A stretch of DNA of 57,500 bases from PALSA-1006 sp036171275 (GTDB lineage Bacteria > Pseudomonadota > Gammaproteobacteria > Burkholderiales > Gallionellaceae). This document shows, in pieces, positions 16,015 to 25,099 of the stretch (within the stretch, counting starts at the first letter, position 1; each line of letters starts with the position of its first letter). The notes beneath the pieces are model-generated. The model did not search any database. It saw only the letters and a program-made list of their open reading frames with translations, and was not told the DNA's origin. Position numbers and translations under genes: made by a program. The stretch spans positions 1 to 57,500 of the forward strand of contig JAVHQT010000016.1 of NCBI GenBank assembly GCA_036171275.1. Direction: 5' to 3'.

Positions 16015-17253
16015 ATGAACAAAATTTTAGCGCCGGATTACTACGAAAAATTCCACTGTATTGCTGCCGATTGCGAAGATAGTTGTTGCAGCGGTTGGTG
16101 GAAAGTCAGTGTCGATAAAGCCACTTATCAAGACTATGAACAATGCCAGCAAGCCGACTTAGTGCCGCTGTTCAAAGTAGCAATCAGCCAGAATGCCGCG
16201 CCCGCCGACGAAAGTGATTATGGTTTTCTGCAAATGAAAGCGGATGGGAGCTGCCATTTTTTGCAGGCGGACAAACACTGCGCGATCCATCAACAACTAG
16301 GGGCGCAAGCCTTGAGCAATACCTGCCGACTGTATCCACGTTATTTAAATCGCTTTGGCGCACAGCGTGAAAATGCACTGGGCATTTCTTGTCCTGAAGC
16401 CGCGCGTTTAGTGCTGCTAAACCCGCAGCCGATGACGTTTAATTTAATCGACCCCCAGCCGGAAATTGATGACACAGCCTTTACTTCTTATCAATTTCCC
16501 AGAAGCTCAAACGGCGATGCCGCGCAAATCGAAGTGTTGAACGATTTTCGTGCGCTGCTGATTGCCGTTCTGCAATGCCGCTCTTTGAGCATTGGCGCGC
16601 GCATGATGTTGCTGGGTTTTATGCTGGAAGATGTGGATAAAATAATTAGCTCAGCCACGTTTTCTAATGCGGCTGAATTGCGCCCAACGCTGCAAGCCTA
16701 TGCAGGCATGCTGGACAATCCGGCACACATTGAAGCGCAGTTCAGGCAAATTGAACCTAGGCTCGGCTGCAAACTGGTGCTAGTTGATACCTTGATTCAG
16801 CAAGTTTTGACGGGCATCGCTTCCACGCGCTTTAGCGAATGTATCCAAGCAGCGGCGGCGGGTTTAAGCACTACCGAGCCCAGCGCCACAGCACGGCAAG
16901 CTCATTATGCACAAAGTCATGCCCAATACTTTCAACCCTATTTTCAAAACAAAATGTTCATTTTTGAAAATTATCTAGTGAATCAAGTTTTCAGCCGTTT
17001 ATTTCCGTTTACGCGTGATCAGTATTTAAATTTATACCGTGAACTGGTGGGGAATCTGGCGTTAATTGAAGTGCTGTTAGTCGGCATCGCGGCGCAGCAC
17101 AAAGGGTTAACCGACGCACACGTGATTCAACTATTTCAAACGTTTGCCCGGCACTCCAATCATCATCGCGGCTATTTAGAACAAATGATTCAAGTGCTGC
17201 AAGTCGATTCACAAGATTCCTTTGTCACGGTCATGTGGCTACTGCGGACGTGA
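16015..17253 (+). CDS. fliB: FliB-like flagellin lysine-N-methylase
   Basis: 412 residues. The N-terminus has the FliB landmarks YYEKFHCIAADCEDSCCSGW with C15, C20, C24 and C25, then a second Cys-rich stretch (CHFLQADKHCAIH, SNTCRLYPR). The C-terminal half is helical and variable. FliB methylates surface lysines of flagellin in Salmonella; the clustered cysteines suggest a metal or Fe-S centre. CGGAG lies 7 nt before the ATG. The gene is 61 nt downstream of the glycosyltransferase and may share its transcript. The flagellin encoded at 5761 is the likely substrate, although its surface domain is almost absent. Confidence 0.85.
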   Translation: MNKILAPDYYEKFHCIAADCEDSCCSGWWKVSVDKATYQDYEQCQQADLVPLFKVAISQNAAPADESDYGFLQMKADGSCHFLQADKHCAIHQQLGAQALSNTCRLYPRYLNRFGAQRENALGISCPEAARLVLLNPQPMTFNLIDPQPEIDDTAFTSYQFPRSSNGDAAQIEVLNDFRALLIAVLQCRSLSIGARMMLLGFMLEDVDKIISSATFSNAAELRPTLQAYAGMLDNPAHIEAQFRQIEPRLGCKLVLVDTLIQQVLTGIASTRFSECIQAAAAGLSTTEPSATARQAHYAQSHAQYFQPYFQNKMFIFENYLVNQVFSRLFPFTRDQYLNLYRELVGNLALIEVLLVGIAAQHKGLTDAHVIQLFQTFARHSNHHRGYLEQMIQVLQVDSQDSFVTVMWLLRT

Positions 17254-17362
17254 GTATTTCCTAAGGAAACGCTGATTAATTAAACTCTTCGATCTGAATA
17301 TTGCGATAACACCAGGAAAGCTCCTTGTACTGACTCAAAAAATCTTGGTCGAAAGATTATGT

Positions 17363-17378
17363 TAACTAATTGATTTAT
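17363..17378 (-). promoter_or_regulatory. IHF-like repeat motif, variant
   Basis: On the minus strand ATAAATCAATTAGTTA. The last 13 bases (AATCAATTAGTTA) are identical to the core at 10470; only the first three bases differ from the repeat consensus. Confidence 0.45.
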
Positions 17379-17397
17379 TTAACATTAATTCAATTAT

Positions 17398-17512
17398 GGT
17401 TCAACAAGGCTCTCGGAAGTTTATCGAAAGGCTGCGCGTGCGCTGTTGGGGTTTTAGCGTCTTCCATCCCGCCACGGCTACCCTTTGCGGGTGCGCCACG
17501 AACAGAAAAAAC
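17398..17512 (+). repeat. Dispersed intergenic repeat, family B, copy 1
   Basis: It begins GGTTCAACAAGGCTCTC and ends GTGCGCCACGAAC. It aligns over about 110 bp, with gaps, to 29828-29932 (GGTTCAACCAGCTCTC ... GGCGCACCACGAAC). Shared internal blocks include TTTATC, AAGG(C/G)CTG and the TTTAGC region. Confidence 0.65.
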
Positions 17513-17623
17513 GGTGCTTGCGCAAAGGCATTGCTGGCTTGACCTGTCGGCAAACGAGCGCCAGCCCATCCTTTGACAGCGAAGGAACACGCTAAAATCT
17601 CTTTATCCACAAGACCTTTCGCG

Positions 17624-18595
17624 CTACTCAATCTGCCCATATTCTCCGACAGCAACCACATTCCTGCCAGTTTTCTTGGCTTGATACAGGGCGTGATCAG
17701 CCGATTTCAGTAATACCTCCAGCGCCACTTTATCGTTAGGCATAACCGAAGCCACACCGCAACTGATGGTTACGTGGCGCGATTGGCTGGCGTAATGCGG
17801 GATATTCAGCTCGGAAACTTGCACGCGCAAACGATTCGCAATCCACTTCGCGCCATCAGCATCGGTTTCGCCCAAGACTAAAACAAATTCTTCGCCGCCA
17901 TACCGAGCTGCCAAATCAGTGGCGCGTGGCGCGACGCGCCCGACTTGCTCTGCCACTTTTTTCAAGCATTCGTCGCCGGTTTGATGTCCATATTTGTCGT
18001 TGAATAATTTGAAATGATCCACGTCAACCATCACCAGCGAAAACGGTTTGCGCATCCGCTCGCAACGCCGCCATTCACGCAACGCCAGTTCGTCATACAT
18101 TCGTCGATTGGCGATACCAGTCAAGCCGTCGGTAGCAGACAGTTTCAGTAATTGCGCATTCGCCTCGTTTAATTGTTGCGTCACTTTCACCAATGAACGC
18201 TGCATTTCCACCAGTCGATACATCGCGCGTAACTTTGCGCCCAAGACCACTTCGCTAATCGGCTTGAGCAAATAATCATCGCCGCCCACTTCAATGCCGC
18301 GGGCTAAATCCTCATCTTTATCCATGCTAGTGAGGAAAATAATCGCCGTCCAGTCTTCGGCTTTTTCCAGCGCCCGGATTTTTAACGCCACCTCAAAGCC
18401 GTCAATATCCGGCAATTGCGCATCCAGCAAAATAATATCAGGGCGTTCGCGGTGATATATATCAATCGCCATTGCGCCGGAATCGCATTTCAGCGGCGCA
18501 ATGCCCATGCGTTCCAGATAATTCGACAGCACGCGCAAGGTCACTTTACTGTCTTCGACCAATAAAACTTTAATATCGTCGGCTACGATTTTCAT
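17624..18595 (-). CDS. Response regulator with diguanylate cyclase output (PleD-like, single receiver)
   Basis: 323 residues. The receiver domain (about 8-125) has phospho-acceptor D58 in DIILLDAQLPD and the conserved lysine in YLLKPIS. A short helical linker leads to a GGDEF domain with GGEEF at 233-237 and an RATD inhibitory site at 224-227. It should make cyclic-di-GMP when phosphorylated. No kinase gene adjoins it. It is the last gene of the minus-strand operon beginning at ispF, only 5 nt after the SPFH gene, so it is probably co-transcribed with membrane and tRNA-modification functions. Confidence 0.93.
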   Translation of the reverse strand: MKIVADDIKVLLVEDSKVTLRVLSNYLERMGIAPLKCDSGAMAIDIYHRERPDIILLDAQLPDIDGFEVALKIRALEKAEDWTAIIFLTSMDKDEDLARGIEVGGDDYLLKPISEVVLGAKLRAMYRLVEMQRSLVKVTQQLNEANAQLLKLSATDGLTGIANRRMYDELALREWRRCERMRKPFSLVMVDVDHFKLFNDKYGHQTGDECLKKVAEQVGRVAPRATDLAARYGGEEFVLVLGETDADGAKWIANRLRVQVSELNIPHYASQSRHVTISCGVASVMPNDKVALEVLLKSADHALYQAKKTGRNVVAVGEYGQIE

Positions 18596-18600
18596 CAGGA

Positions 18601-19512
18601 TTATTTCTTAATTTGTGTCATCACAGACATCGCCGTTGCCACCATACCAGCCGCATCGCCAAGATTGGTCGGCAACAAAATAGTCGTACTTTCTTTGGCA
18701 AGCTGACTAAAAGCAGCGATGTATTGCTCGGCTACTTTTAGGTTCATTGCCTCTGCGCCGCCGTTTTTCTGGCTGGCAAACGCTACTTGTTCAATGGCTT
18801 TCGCGCTGGCTTCCGCCACGAGCAAAATCGCTTCCGCTTCGCCTTGGGCTTTATTAATGGCCGCTTGTTTTTGCCCTTCAGATTCGGCAATCGACGCTTT
18901 CTTTTTACCCTCAGCAATGTTGATTTCTTCTTGCATTCTGCCTTCAGATTGCATGATTAAGGCGCGTTTTTCCCGTTCGGCCGTCAATTGTTTTTGCATC
19001 GCTGCCAACACCGCAGCCGGCGGTGTCACGTCTTTGATTTCATAGCGCAACACTTTAACGCCCCAGCTTGAGCCCGCTTGATCTAAGGCGGCGACCACCG
19101 CCGTATTGATGGAAGAACGTTCTTCTAACAACGTATCCAAAGTACGCTTTCCACATTCTGAACGCAGCATGGTTTGCGCCAACTGTGTAATCGCGGTTAC
19201 ATAATTTGACGTGCCATAACTAGCCTGTTTCGCATCGGTCACTTGAAAATACAAAATACCGTCCACTTGCACCTGCGTGTTATCTTTGGTGATACAGACT
19301 TGCGGTTGCACATCCAAGGGGAATTCGGTCATTTGATGCCGATACGCGATACGATCAATAAACGGTACAACGATATTCAGCCCGGGTTCTAAGGTTGCAT
19401 AATATTTGCCCAACCGCTCCACCACCCAAGCATTTTGTTGCGGAACAATTTTGATTGTTTTAGTCGCCACAATCACTACCCCAATCAGTAAAACCAATGC
19501 AATTTCAATCAT
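18601..19512 (-). CDS. SPFH/stomatin-like membrane protein (paraslipin/QmcA type)
   Basis: 303 residues. One N-terminal membrane helix (IEIALVLLIGVVIVATK) is followed by an SPFH domain (VPQQNAWVVERLGKYYATLEPG, GWGVKVLRYEIKDVTPP-like motif) and a long Ala/Glu-rich helical region (about 175-250). Such proteins form oligomeric rings in the inner membrane and are linked to membrane quality control. The upstream NfeD-family gene abuts it with no spacer, the normal pairing for this family. Confidence 0.93.
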   Translation of the reverse strand: MIEIALVLLIGVVIVATKTIKIVPQQNAWVVERLGKYYATLEPGLNIVVPFIDRIAYRHQMTEFPLDVQPQVCITKDNTQVQVDGILYFQVTDAKQASYGTSNYVTAITQLAQTMLRSECGKRTLDTLLEERSSINTAVVAALDQAGSSWGVKVLRYEIKDVTPPAAVLAAMQKQLTAEREKRALIMQSEGRMQEEINIAEGKKKASIAESEGQKQAAINKAQGEAEAILLVAEASAKAIEQVAFASQKNGGAEAMNLKVAEQYIAAFSQLAKESTTILLPTNLGDAAGMVATAMSVMTQIKK

Positions 19513-19947
19513 TTACAGCTCCTTAGTTGTTGAAATAATAAGATGATTACCTTCTATCGCTTGCACAATACCGCGCTTGGCTTGAGGCATTTCTGCTGTT
19601 TGTAAACGCGCATCCCATTCAGTACCACGATACTGCACCCGCGCTAAGTCGGCGCTTTTCCAAAACAACACATCGACCCACTGCCCAGCTTCTAAATTAT
19701 TGCCTTTGATGACCGTAGGCTGACGCGCAATTTTTTTCTTCAGCCGATGCACCATAAAAACATTCACTAAAATCAGCACCGAAGCTAGAAAAACATGTGT
19801 ACTGACTGTGCCGCCAATCCACGCAAAAAACGCTGTTTCCATTAGCGCTAAACCAATAGCCAGTAGGTAAAAAGTACCGGTGGTCACTTCCAAAATACAG
19901 ACCAACAGACCCGCACCCAACCACGCTAAAACAGCGATGTCGTTCAT
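19513..19947 (-). CDS. NfeD-family membrane protein
   Basis: 144 residues. Two to three hydrophobic segments (about 8-70) are followed by a basic turn (HRLKKK) and a C-terminal OB-like domain (QWVDVLFWKSADLARVQYRGTEWDARL). This is the short NfeD type, without the ClpP-like protease domain. It is the usual partner of the stomatin-like protein encoded directly downstream. Its ATG overlaps the glycosylase stop by 4 nt (ATGA). Confidence 0.9.
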   Translation of the reverse strand: MNDIAVLAWLGAGLLVCILEVTTGTFYLLAIGLALMETAFFAWIGGTVSTHVFLASVLILVNVFMVHRLKKKIARQPTVIKGNNLEAGQWVDVLFWKSADLARVQYRGTEWDARLQTAEMPQAKRGIVQAIEGNHLIISTTKEL

Positions 19948-20780
19948 GATGACTGCCCTTCTTTAAAAATCTGCATCGCCAATTTTAAATCCTGCCAAGC
20001 GTGCGCTTTTTCAGCTGGCATACGCAATAAGTAGGCCGGATGATAAGTCACAATCAACGGAATACCGTGATAATCATGTCGGCGTCCGCGCAAACTGCCT
20101 AAATTTTCGCTACTTGCCATGACTGCCATCACTGCCGTTTTGCCCAACAAGATGATGATTTTAGGCTGTAACAAGGCAATTTGCCGCTGCAAAAAAGGCG
20201 CGCATTGCGCAACTTGCTCGGCACTTGGGGCGCGCTGATTTAGCAAACTGCATTTCAACGCCGGCACCACCGCCACATTATGCCCGCGCCGCAACTGCAT
20301 CGCCGCCAGCATCGCTGTCAGCAAAGCTTGATTTTCGCCGGCATCCGCACCTTGCGCTTCGCTGATAAATAGCCAATCTGCGTGGTTTTGTTCGCCTAAT
20401 AAAGGAGTGTCACAATGTGGGCGCAAGGTACAAGATACGCACGCAAGTACTTGATTATTAAGCGTTTTCCAATCATCTTTTCCAGCTTCAAGCACAGATG
20501 TAATCGATGCTGCTGCGCCAGAGGAAACCTGAAGCGGCGTTGCAATTTCGGCTGCTTGCGATTCTTTGGCTGGCAATGCAATGTCAGGCACGGGCGCAGT
20601 TTCGACTAAGTGCGTTTCTTTTGACGACGACGCAACGTCTAGCGACGGCGCAGCCCTTGCTGCGGCAGGCGGCGCAAGCACAGGGGGCGACAGTGCCGAA
20701 CTAGTCGCCAAGGGTGAGCGTTGCACCCAAAGTGGATACAAATTGAATTCACGCAACACCGCCTCATGCCAAGTTTTCAA
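19944..20780 (-). CDS. Family-4-like uracil-DNA glycosylase with a divergent motif A
   Basis: 278 residues. A variable Ala/Ser/Pro-rich part (about 25-115) precedes the glycosylase domain. The four cysteines expected for the Fe-S cluster are present (CVSC; KCSLLNQRAP; QCAPFL). The C-terminal motif HPAYLLR is also present. The normal motif A, GE(A/G)PG with a following G-x-P-F, is here ISEAQGADAGENQAL, so uracil recognition may be altered. The order tsaB-rimI-udg is common in Betaproteobacteria. I prefer the TTG start at 20780, with GGAG 8 nt upstream; a GTG at 20789 is possible. A longer frame upstream only overlaps rimI. Confidence 0.8.
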   Translation of the reverse strand: MKTWHEAVLREFNLYPLWVQRSPLATSSALSPPVLAPPAAARAAPSLDVASSSKETHLVETAPVPDIALPAKESQAAEIATPLQVSSGAAASITSVLEAGKDDWKTLNNQVLACVSCTLRPHCDTPLLGEQNHADWLFISEAQGADAGENQALLTAMLAAMQLRRGHNVAVVPALKCSLLNQRAPSAEQVAQCAPFLQRQIALLQPKIIILLGKTAVMAVMASSENLGSLRGRRHDYHGIPLIVTYHPAYLLRMPAEKAHAWQDLKLAMQIFKEGQSS

Positions 20781-21205
20781 TATCGCCACTCCATTAAAAT
20801 CGCATCTTCCCGCGCCGTGGCAGTCAAATAATAGTCGCGCCGCCGTCCAATTTCCGTCCAACCCAGCGACTGATAAAACTGCCGCGCCACGAGATTAGAA
20901 ACACGGACTTCTAGCAGCAGACGCGCTTTTCCCTGCGCGCGTTCGCGCATTTCGTACAGTAAAGCACGTCCGATACCTTGGCGTTGCTCGGTACTCGCCA
21001 CACCAATATCCAGCAATTCCGCGTCTTCCACAGCCAACATCAATACTGCGTAGCCGACGATTTCACCTTCCACTTCTGCCAGCAAACACTGGTAGCCGCT
21101 GGCGATGGCGTCGCTGAAGTTGCCACGCGTCCACGGATGAGAATGGACTTGTTGCGCAAGGCGCAAAACCGCGTCAATATCGGCAAACGTTATTTTACGT
21201 AACAC
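20777..21205 (-). CDS. rimI: Ribosomal protein S18 alanine N-acetyltransferase
   Basis: 142 residues, a single GNAT domain: HSHPWTRGNFSDAI, the acetyl-CoA loop VASTEQRQGIGRALL, and VRVSNLVARQFYQSLGW. RimI acetylates the N-terminus of ribosomal protein S18. It overlaps tsaB by 11 nt upstream and the glycosylase gene by 4 nt downstream, an arrangement common for tsaB-rimI. Start codon is GTG. Some related acetyltransferases modify other proteins, but the context makes RimI the best name. Confidence 0.9.
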   Translation of the reverse strand: MLRKITFADIDAVLRLAQQVHSHPWTRGNFSDAIASGYQCLLAEVEGEIVGYAVLMLAVEDAELLDIGVASTEQRQGIGRALLYEMRERAQGKARLLLEVRVSNLVARQFYQSLGWTEIGRRRDYYLTATAREDAILMEWRY

Positions 21206-21902
21206 TATGATTTAAAACAGATTTTTTCAACTCGCGCTCGATGGTTTTAAACGCCACTTTATCGCGCAAATATACAGGCAGCGCCAGCGCAATATCCTGC
21301 TGGCGCCCAGCCACAAATTCCTGCACCGCCAAACGTGCAATAGCACCCGCTTCCGGCACCGCCTCGGCGTTCACACCGCACCATTGTCCGGCATAACGCG
21401 CCTGCCAAGCGGCTTGATTCAGCGCAAAACCGCTACCCACGCCATACCAGTTTTTACCGCTCAGCTGCGGTGCGTCCTCAAGTTTACAGACACGCGGCTC
21501 ACTCACCGTTTGCCAATTACCCTGCACTTTTTCATAGGCTGCCAGATAAAATTCATTCATGCGCGCATCAAGTGCGGCAATCACTTGGTCGTGTCCGCTG
21601 GCTTCGGCAAGCGCAAGCAAGGTACTGATTCCACACACTTTTAAATCCGCGCCCAGTGCTAAACCTTGCGCCACGCCGCAAGCAATGCGCACACCGGTAA
21701 AAGAACCGGGCCCGTGTCCAAAAGCAATGCCGTGCAATTGCGCCAAGCGCACACCCGCCGTGTTTAGCACCTCATCCACCATTGCCAGCAGGCGTTCTGA
21801 ATGTTTTTGCCCGACTAATTCGCGCTGCGCATCAATCGTGCCGTCTTGCCATAGCGCAACTGAGCAATACTCGGTCGAGGTTTCTAGGGCGAGTAGTTTC
21901 AT
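21195..21902 (-). CDS. tsaB: tRNA threonylcarbamoyladenosine biosynthesis protein TsaB
   Basis: 235 residues of ASKHA-type fold: LLALETSTEYCSVAL, KHSERLLAMVDEVL and GHGPGSFTGVRIACGVAQGLA. TsaB has no enzyme activity of its own; it scaffolds TsaD and TsaE in making t6A37 on ANN-decoding tRNAs. Its ATG overlaps the ispF stop by 4 nt. The C-terminal 60 residues are less conserved, as usual. Confidence 0.94.
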   Translation of the reverse strand: MKLLALETSTEYCSVALWQDGTIDAQRELVGQKHSERLLAMVDEVLNTAGVRLAQLHGIAFGHGPGSFTGVRIACGVAQGLALGADLKVCGISTLLALAEASGHDQVIAALDARMNEFYLAAYEKVQGNWQTVSEPRVCKLEDAPQLSGKNWYGVGSGFALNQAAWQARYAGQWCGVNAEAVPEAGAIARLAVQEFVAGRQQDIALALPVYLRDKVAFKTIERELKKSVLNHSVT

Positions 21903-22381
21903 GTCGCAGGCGTTGAATGCAGCAACGCCACCGCTTGCGCGGCAATCCCTTCGCCGCGTCCGGTAAAGCCGAGTAGTTCGGTAGTCGTCGCTTTGACGCT
22001 GACCGCGCTGATTGCCACACCTAAATCCGCTGCGATATTCGCGCGCATCTGCGGAATATGCGGCATCATTTTCGGCGCTTGTGCGATGATGGTCGCATCG
22101 ACATTACCGACAGTTAAGCCCAAAGCAGTGAGTTTTTGTACGACTTCACGCAGCAAAATACGGCTATCGATGTCTTTAAATTGAGCTTCGCTATCGGCGA
22201 AATGTTGGCCAATATCACCCAACGCCGCTGCACCTAACAGCGCATCGCACAGTGCGTGCAACAACACATCCGCATCGGAATGTCCCAGCAAACCCTTGGC
22301 ATAAGGAATGGTCACACCGCCGATAATCAGCGCCCGCCCTGCCACCAGTTGATGCACATCAAAACCTTGTCCGATTCGCAT
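21899..22381 (-). CDS. ispF: 2-C-methyl-D-erythritol 2,4-cyclodiphosphate synthase
   Basis: 160 residues, the standard length. It cyclises CDP-methylerythritol 2-phosphate in the MEP isoprenoid pathway. Zinc ligands D8, H10 and H42 are present (IGQGFDVH; LLHALCDALLGA), as are GHSDADVL and the C-terminal TTTELLGFTGRGEG. It is the first gene of the seven-gene minus-strand operon. IspD is not encoded next to it here, although that is the common neighbour. Confidence 0.97.
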   Translation of the reverse strand: MRIGQGFDVHQLVAGRALIIGGVTIPYAKGLLGHSDADVLLHALCDALLGAAALGDIGQHFADSEAQFKDIDSRILLREVVQKLTALGLTVGNVDATIIAQAPKMMPHIPQMRANIAADLGVAISAVSVKATTTELLGFTGRGEGIAAQAVALLHSTPAT

Positions 22382-22571
22382 AAATGCCTCTCACTTTTAA
22401 GCCGAAAATTCTATATTGACCATCCCCGCTAACAAGTCTGGCACAAAAACCGCTTCATCGTTTTCAGGGGAATTCCCCCGCTTATACAAACCCTGCAACT
22501 GTCTCAGGGCGAACGGTTAATTTAAATAACACAGCGCCTCCAAGGGAATGATTGGACAACAAGCGCAGAGC

Positions 22572-24008
22572 TTACGCCGTGCCGCCGACAATCAATCCTT
22601 CAATGCGCAAGGTTGGTTGACCCACACCGACAGGCACGCTTTGCCCTTCTTTGCCGCACGTCCCGACCCCAGAATCCAGCGCCATATCGTTGCCGATCAT
22701 GCTGATGCGCGTCAGTGCTTCCGGGCCATTGCCGATCAGCGTCGCACCTTTGACTGGCGTGGTAATTTTGCCGTCTTCAATCAGGTACGCTTCAGTGGTG
22801 GAAAACACAAATTTACCACTGGTAATATCCACTTGTCCGCCGCCAAAATTTGCCGCATACAACCCTTTTTTTACCGACCCAATAATTTCTGCGCGCGTTT
22901 TATCGCCATTCAACATCATGGTATTGGTCATGCGCGGAATCGGCAGATGCGCGAACGATTCGCGTCGCGCATTGCCGGTAATTGGCACACCCATCAAGCG
23001 CGCATTTAAACTATCTTGCAAATAGCCGCACAAAATACCGTCTTGAATCAAAGTGTTACATTGCGTCAGATTGCCTTCATCATCCATGTTCAGCGAACCG
23101 CGCCGATCTTTAATCGTGCCATCGTCCACCACCGTCACGCCTTTTGCCGCGACACGTTGCCCGATTTTCCCTGCAAAAGCCGAGCTACCTTTGCGATTAA
23201 AATCACCTTCCAAACCGTGCCCAACCGCTTCGTGCAACAAAATACCCGGCCAACCCGACCCCAGCACCACCGTCATTTCGCCGGCCGGAGCGGGGCGGGC
23301 TCCCAACGCAACCGTGGCTTGATGCACCGCCTCACGCGCATAACGCTGCAAAATTTCATCGCTGAAATACGCGTAATCGAATCGCCCACCACCACCCGAG
23401 GAACCTTGTTCACGCTGACCGTTGCTTTCCACAATCACCTGTACCGACAGCCGCACCAAGGGTCGAATGTCTGCGTTCATTAATCCATCGCTACGCGCCA
23501 CCAATACCACTTCATATTCGCCCGCCAAGCTTGCCATCACCTGCGTGACGCGCGAATCCAACGCTCTAGCGTATTTTTCTAAACGCTCCAACAGCGCCAC
23601 TTTACTGGCGGCATCTAAGCTGGCAATCGGATCATGCGGCAAATAAAGTCCGTGCGAACGCGCCTGCGTCAGCTGCGGCGCTGTACGTGATTGACCTTGG
23701 CGGGCAATGGCACGCGTGGTTTTCGCCGCTGTTTCTAGCGCCGCCAAACTAATATCGTCGGAATAGGCAAAAGCGGTTTTTTCGCCACTGACCGCGCGCA
23801 CGCCCACGCCTTGGTCGATGCTAAAGCTGCCCGATTTCACAATCCCCTCTTCTAGCGCCCAACCTTCGGCACGCGAATACTGGAAATAGACATCAGCAAA
23901 ATCTACCTGATGGGTTATCATTTTGCTAAATACTTGATTTAATTGAGGAATTGTTAAATCATGCGTCGTTAATAACGCATGACGAGCGAGTTCAAAAGTA
24001 GTGGTCAT
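22572..24008 (-). CDS. tldD: Metalloprotease TldD
   Basis: 478 residues. The zinc-binding motif HEAVGHGLEGD is present, with the glycine-rich surroundings and C-terminal half typical of TldD. TldD acts with TldE/PmbA as a protease complex on unfolded peptides, for example microcin precursors and CcdA in E. coli. The ATG at 24008 begins MTTTFELARHALL. The frame stays open 31 codons further upstream, but that part overlaps the amidase gene. TldE is not in the window. It starts 10 nt after the amidase stop, so the two are probably co-transcribed. Confidence 0.95.
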   Translation of the reverse strand: MTTTFELARHALLTTHDLTIPQLNQVFSKMITHQVDFADVYFQYSRAEGWALEEGIVKSGSFSIDQGVGVRAVSGEKTAFAYSDDISLAALETAAKTTRAIARQGQSRTAPQLTQARSHGLYLPHDPIASLDAASKVALLERLEKYARALDSRVTQVMASLAGEYEVVLVARSDGLMNADIRPLVRLSVQVIVESNGQREQGSSGGGGRFDYAYFSDEILQRYAREAVHQATVALGARPAPAGEMTVVLGSGWPGILLHEAVGHGLEGDFNRKGSSAFAGKIGQRVAAKGVTVVDDGTIKDRRGSLNMDDEGNLTQCNTLIQDGILCGYLQDSLNARLMGVPITGNARRESFAHLPIPRMTNTMMLNGDKTRAEIIGSVKKGLYAANFGGGQVDITSGKFVFSTTEAYLIEDGKITTPVKGATLIGNGPEALTRISMIGNDMALDSGVGTCGKEGQSVPVGVGQPTLRIEGLIVGGTA

Positions 24009-24018
24009 AGTTTTATAT

Positions 24019-24855
24019 TTAAGGGTGACAAGACAAAGTTCGATGCGACAACGCAGGCAAACTGGCCTGATAATTTGAGTTAATTTCCGCAAAAACCACA
24101 TCCGAACCGCGCGTCAATTGGTCGAGAATGCGTCCCCACGGATCAACAATCATACTGTGACCATGCGTTTCGCGACCATTGACATGATAACCGCCTTGCG
24201 CAGCGGCAATCACATAACTGAGATTTTCAATCGCGCGGGCGCGCACCAAAGGCTCCCAATGCATCTTACCCGTGGTGGCCGTAAAGGCGGAGGGCAAAAC
24301 GATAATGTCCACATTGGGCATGGCGCGAAACAGCTCTGGAAAACGCAAATCGTAGCAAATCGCCAAACCGATGCGCCCAAACGGACTATCCACCACCACC
24401 ACCTGATTACCCGCTTCGATGGTGCGCCCTTCGTGATATTGCTCGTTGCCCAAATCTAAATTGAACAAATGAATCTTATCGTAACGCGCCACCTGCTCAC
24501 CTAACTCATTGAATAATAAGCAACTATTTCGAACCTTATTCGGCGCATCTGCCAATAAGGGAATAGAACCGCCCACCAGCCACACCTTATTTTTGCGCGC
24601 AGTACTACTCAAAAAATCCTGCAACTGCCCGCAACCCGCCTGTTCGCGAATTTTAATAATATCGGAATCTTTCTTGCTCATCACCGCAAAAAATTCCGGC
24701 AACACCACCAACTTTGCCCCTTGCGCCGCCGCTTTTTCAATTAACCGTCTTGCCTCATTTAAATTACCTTCCACATTCGTACCCGAAGCCATTTGAATGG
24801 CCGCCACTTTAAACGAAGCCAACTGCGCAGATTTTGTCGCTAAACCCATGATCAT
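24019..24855 (-). CDS. Carbon-nitrogen hydrolase, Nit1 type (probable deaminated-glutathione amidase)
   Basis: 278 residues, nitrilase fold. The catalytic Glu-Lys-Cys triad is visible in VVLPEFF, YDKIHLF and AICYDLRFPE. The nit-tldD order is common in Betaproteobacteria. Nit1-type enzymes hydrolyse deaminated glutathione, a repair reaction. Two close ATG codons (24855 and 24849) could start it; GAAAG precedes the first. The name rests on family resemblance. Confidence 0.88.
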   Translation of the reverse strand: MIMGLATKSAQLASFKVAAIQMASGTNVEGNLNEARRLIEKAAAQGAKLVVLPEFFAVMSKKDSDIIKIREQAGCGQLQDFLSSTARKNKVWLVGGSIPLLADAPNKVRNSCLLFNELGEQVARYDKIHLFNLDLGNEQYHEGRTIEAGNQVVVVDSPFGRIGLAICYDLRFPELFRAMPNVDIIVLPSAFTATTGKMHWEPLVRARAIENLSYVIAAAQGGYHVNGRETHGHSMIVDPWGRILDQLTRGSDVVFAEINSNYQASLPALSHRTLSCHP

Positions 24856-25099
24856 CTTTCAATAAAGTTACAGAAAACACTCAAACGTTGAACCATCAAT
24901 TTCACCGATTAAAAACAAAATAATCAAACACTTCCCAGAAGATTGCGCAGCAAAAAACAGCGCGTTTTAGAAAGGCATGCCATTAAATTGACCCCATTAG
25001 GGTGCTTGCAAACTAGCCGAAGTCAATGGCTTGAGCAGCGGGCGTCTCATCCAGGGATAAGATTGGTCACTTTCTAAGGGGAGCCGCTAAAGACACGGA

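Larger units (their letters stand above)
17254..17623. other. 370-bp convergent spacer
   Basis: It lies between the converging fliB-like and REC-GGDEF genes. It holds a near-palindrome TTTCCTAAGGAAA right after fliB, a GCTGATTAAT element, an IHF-like motif and a diverged copy of repeat family B. Short open frames across the repeat are not credible genes. No clear terminator with a T-run was seen. Confidence 0.6.

Noticed and set aside
17370..17661. Open frames on both strands in the fliB/REC-GGDEF spacer
   Set aside because: They follow repeat family B, and one runs into the cyclase gene in another frame.
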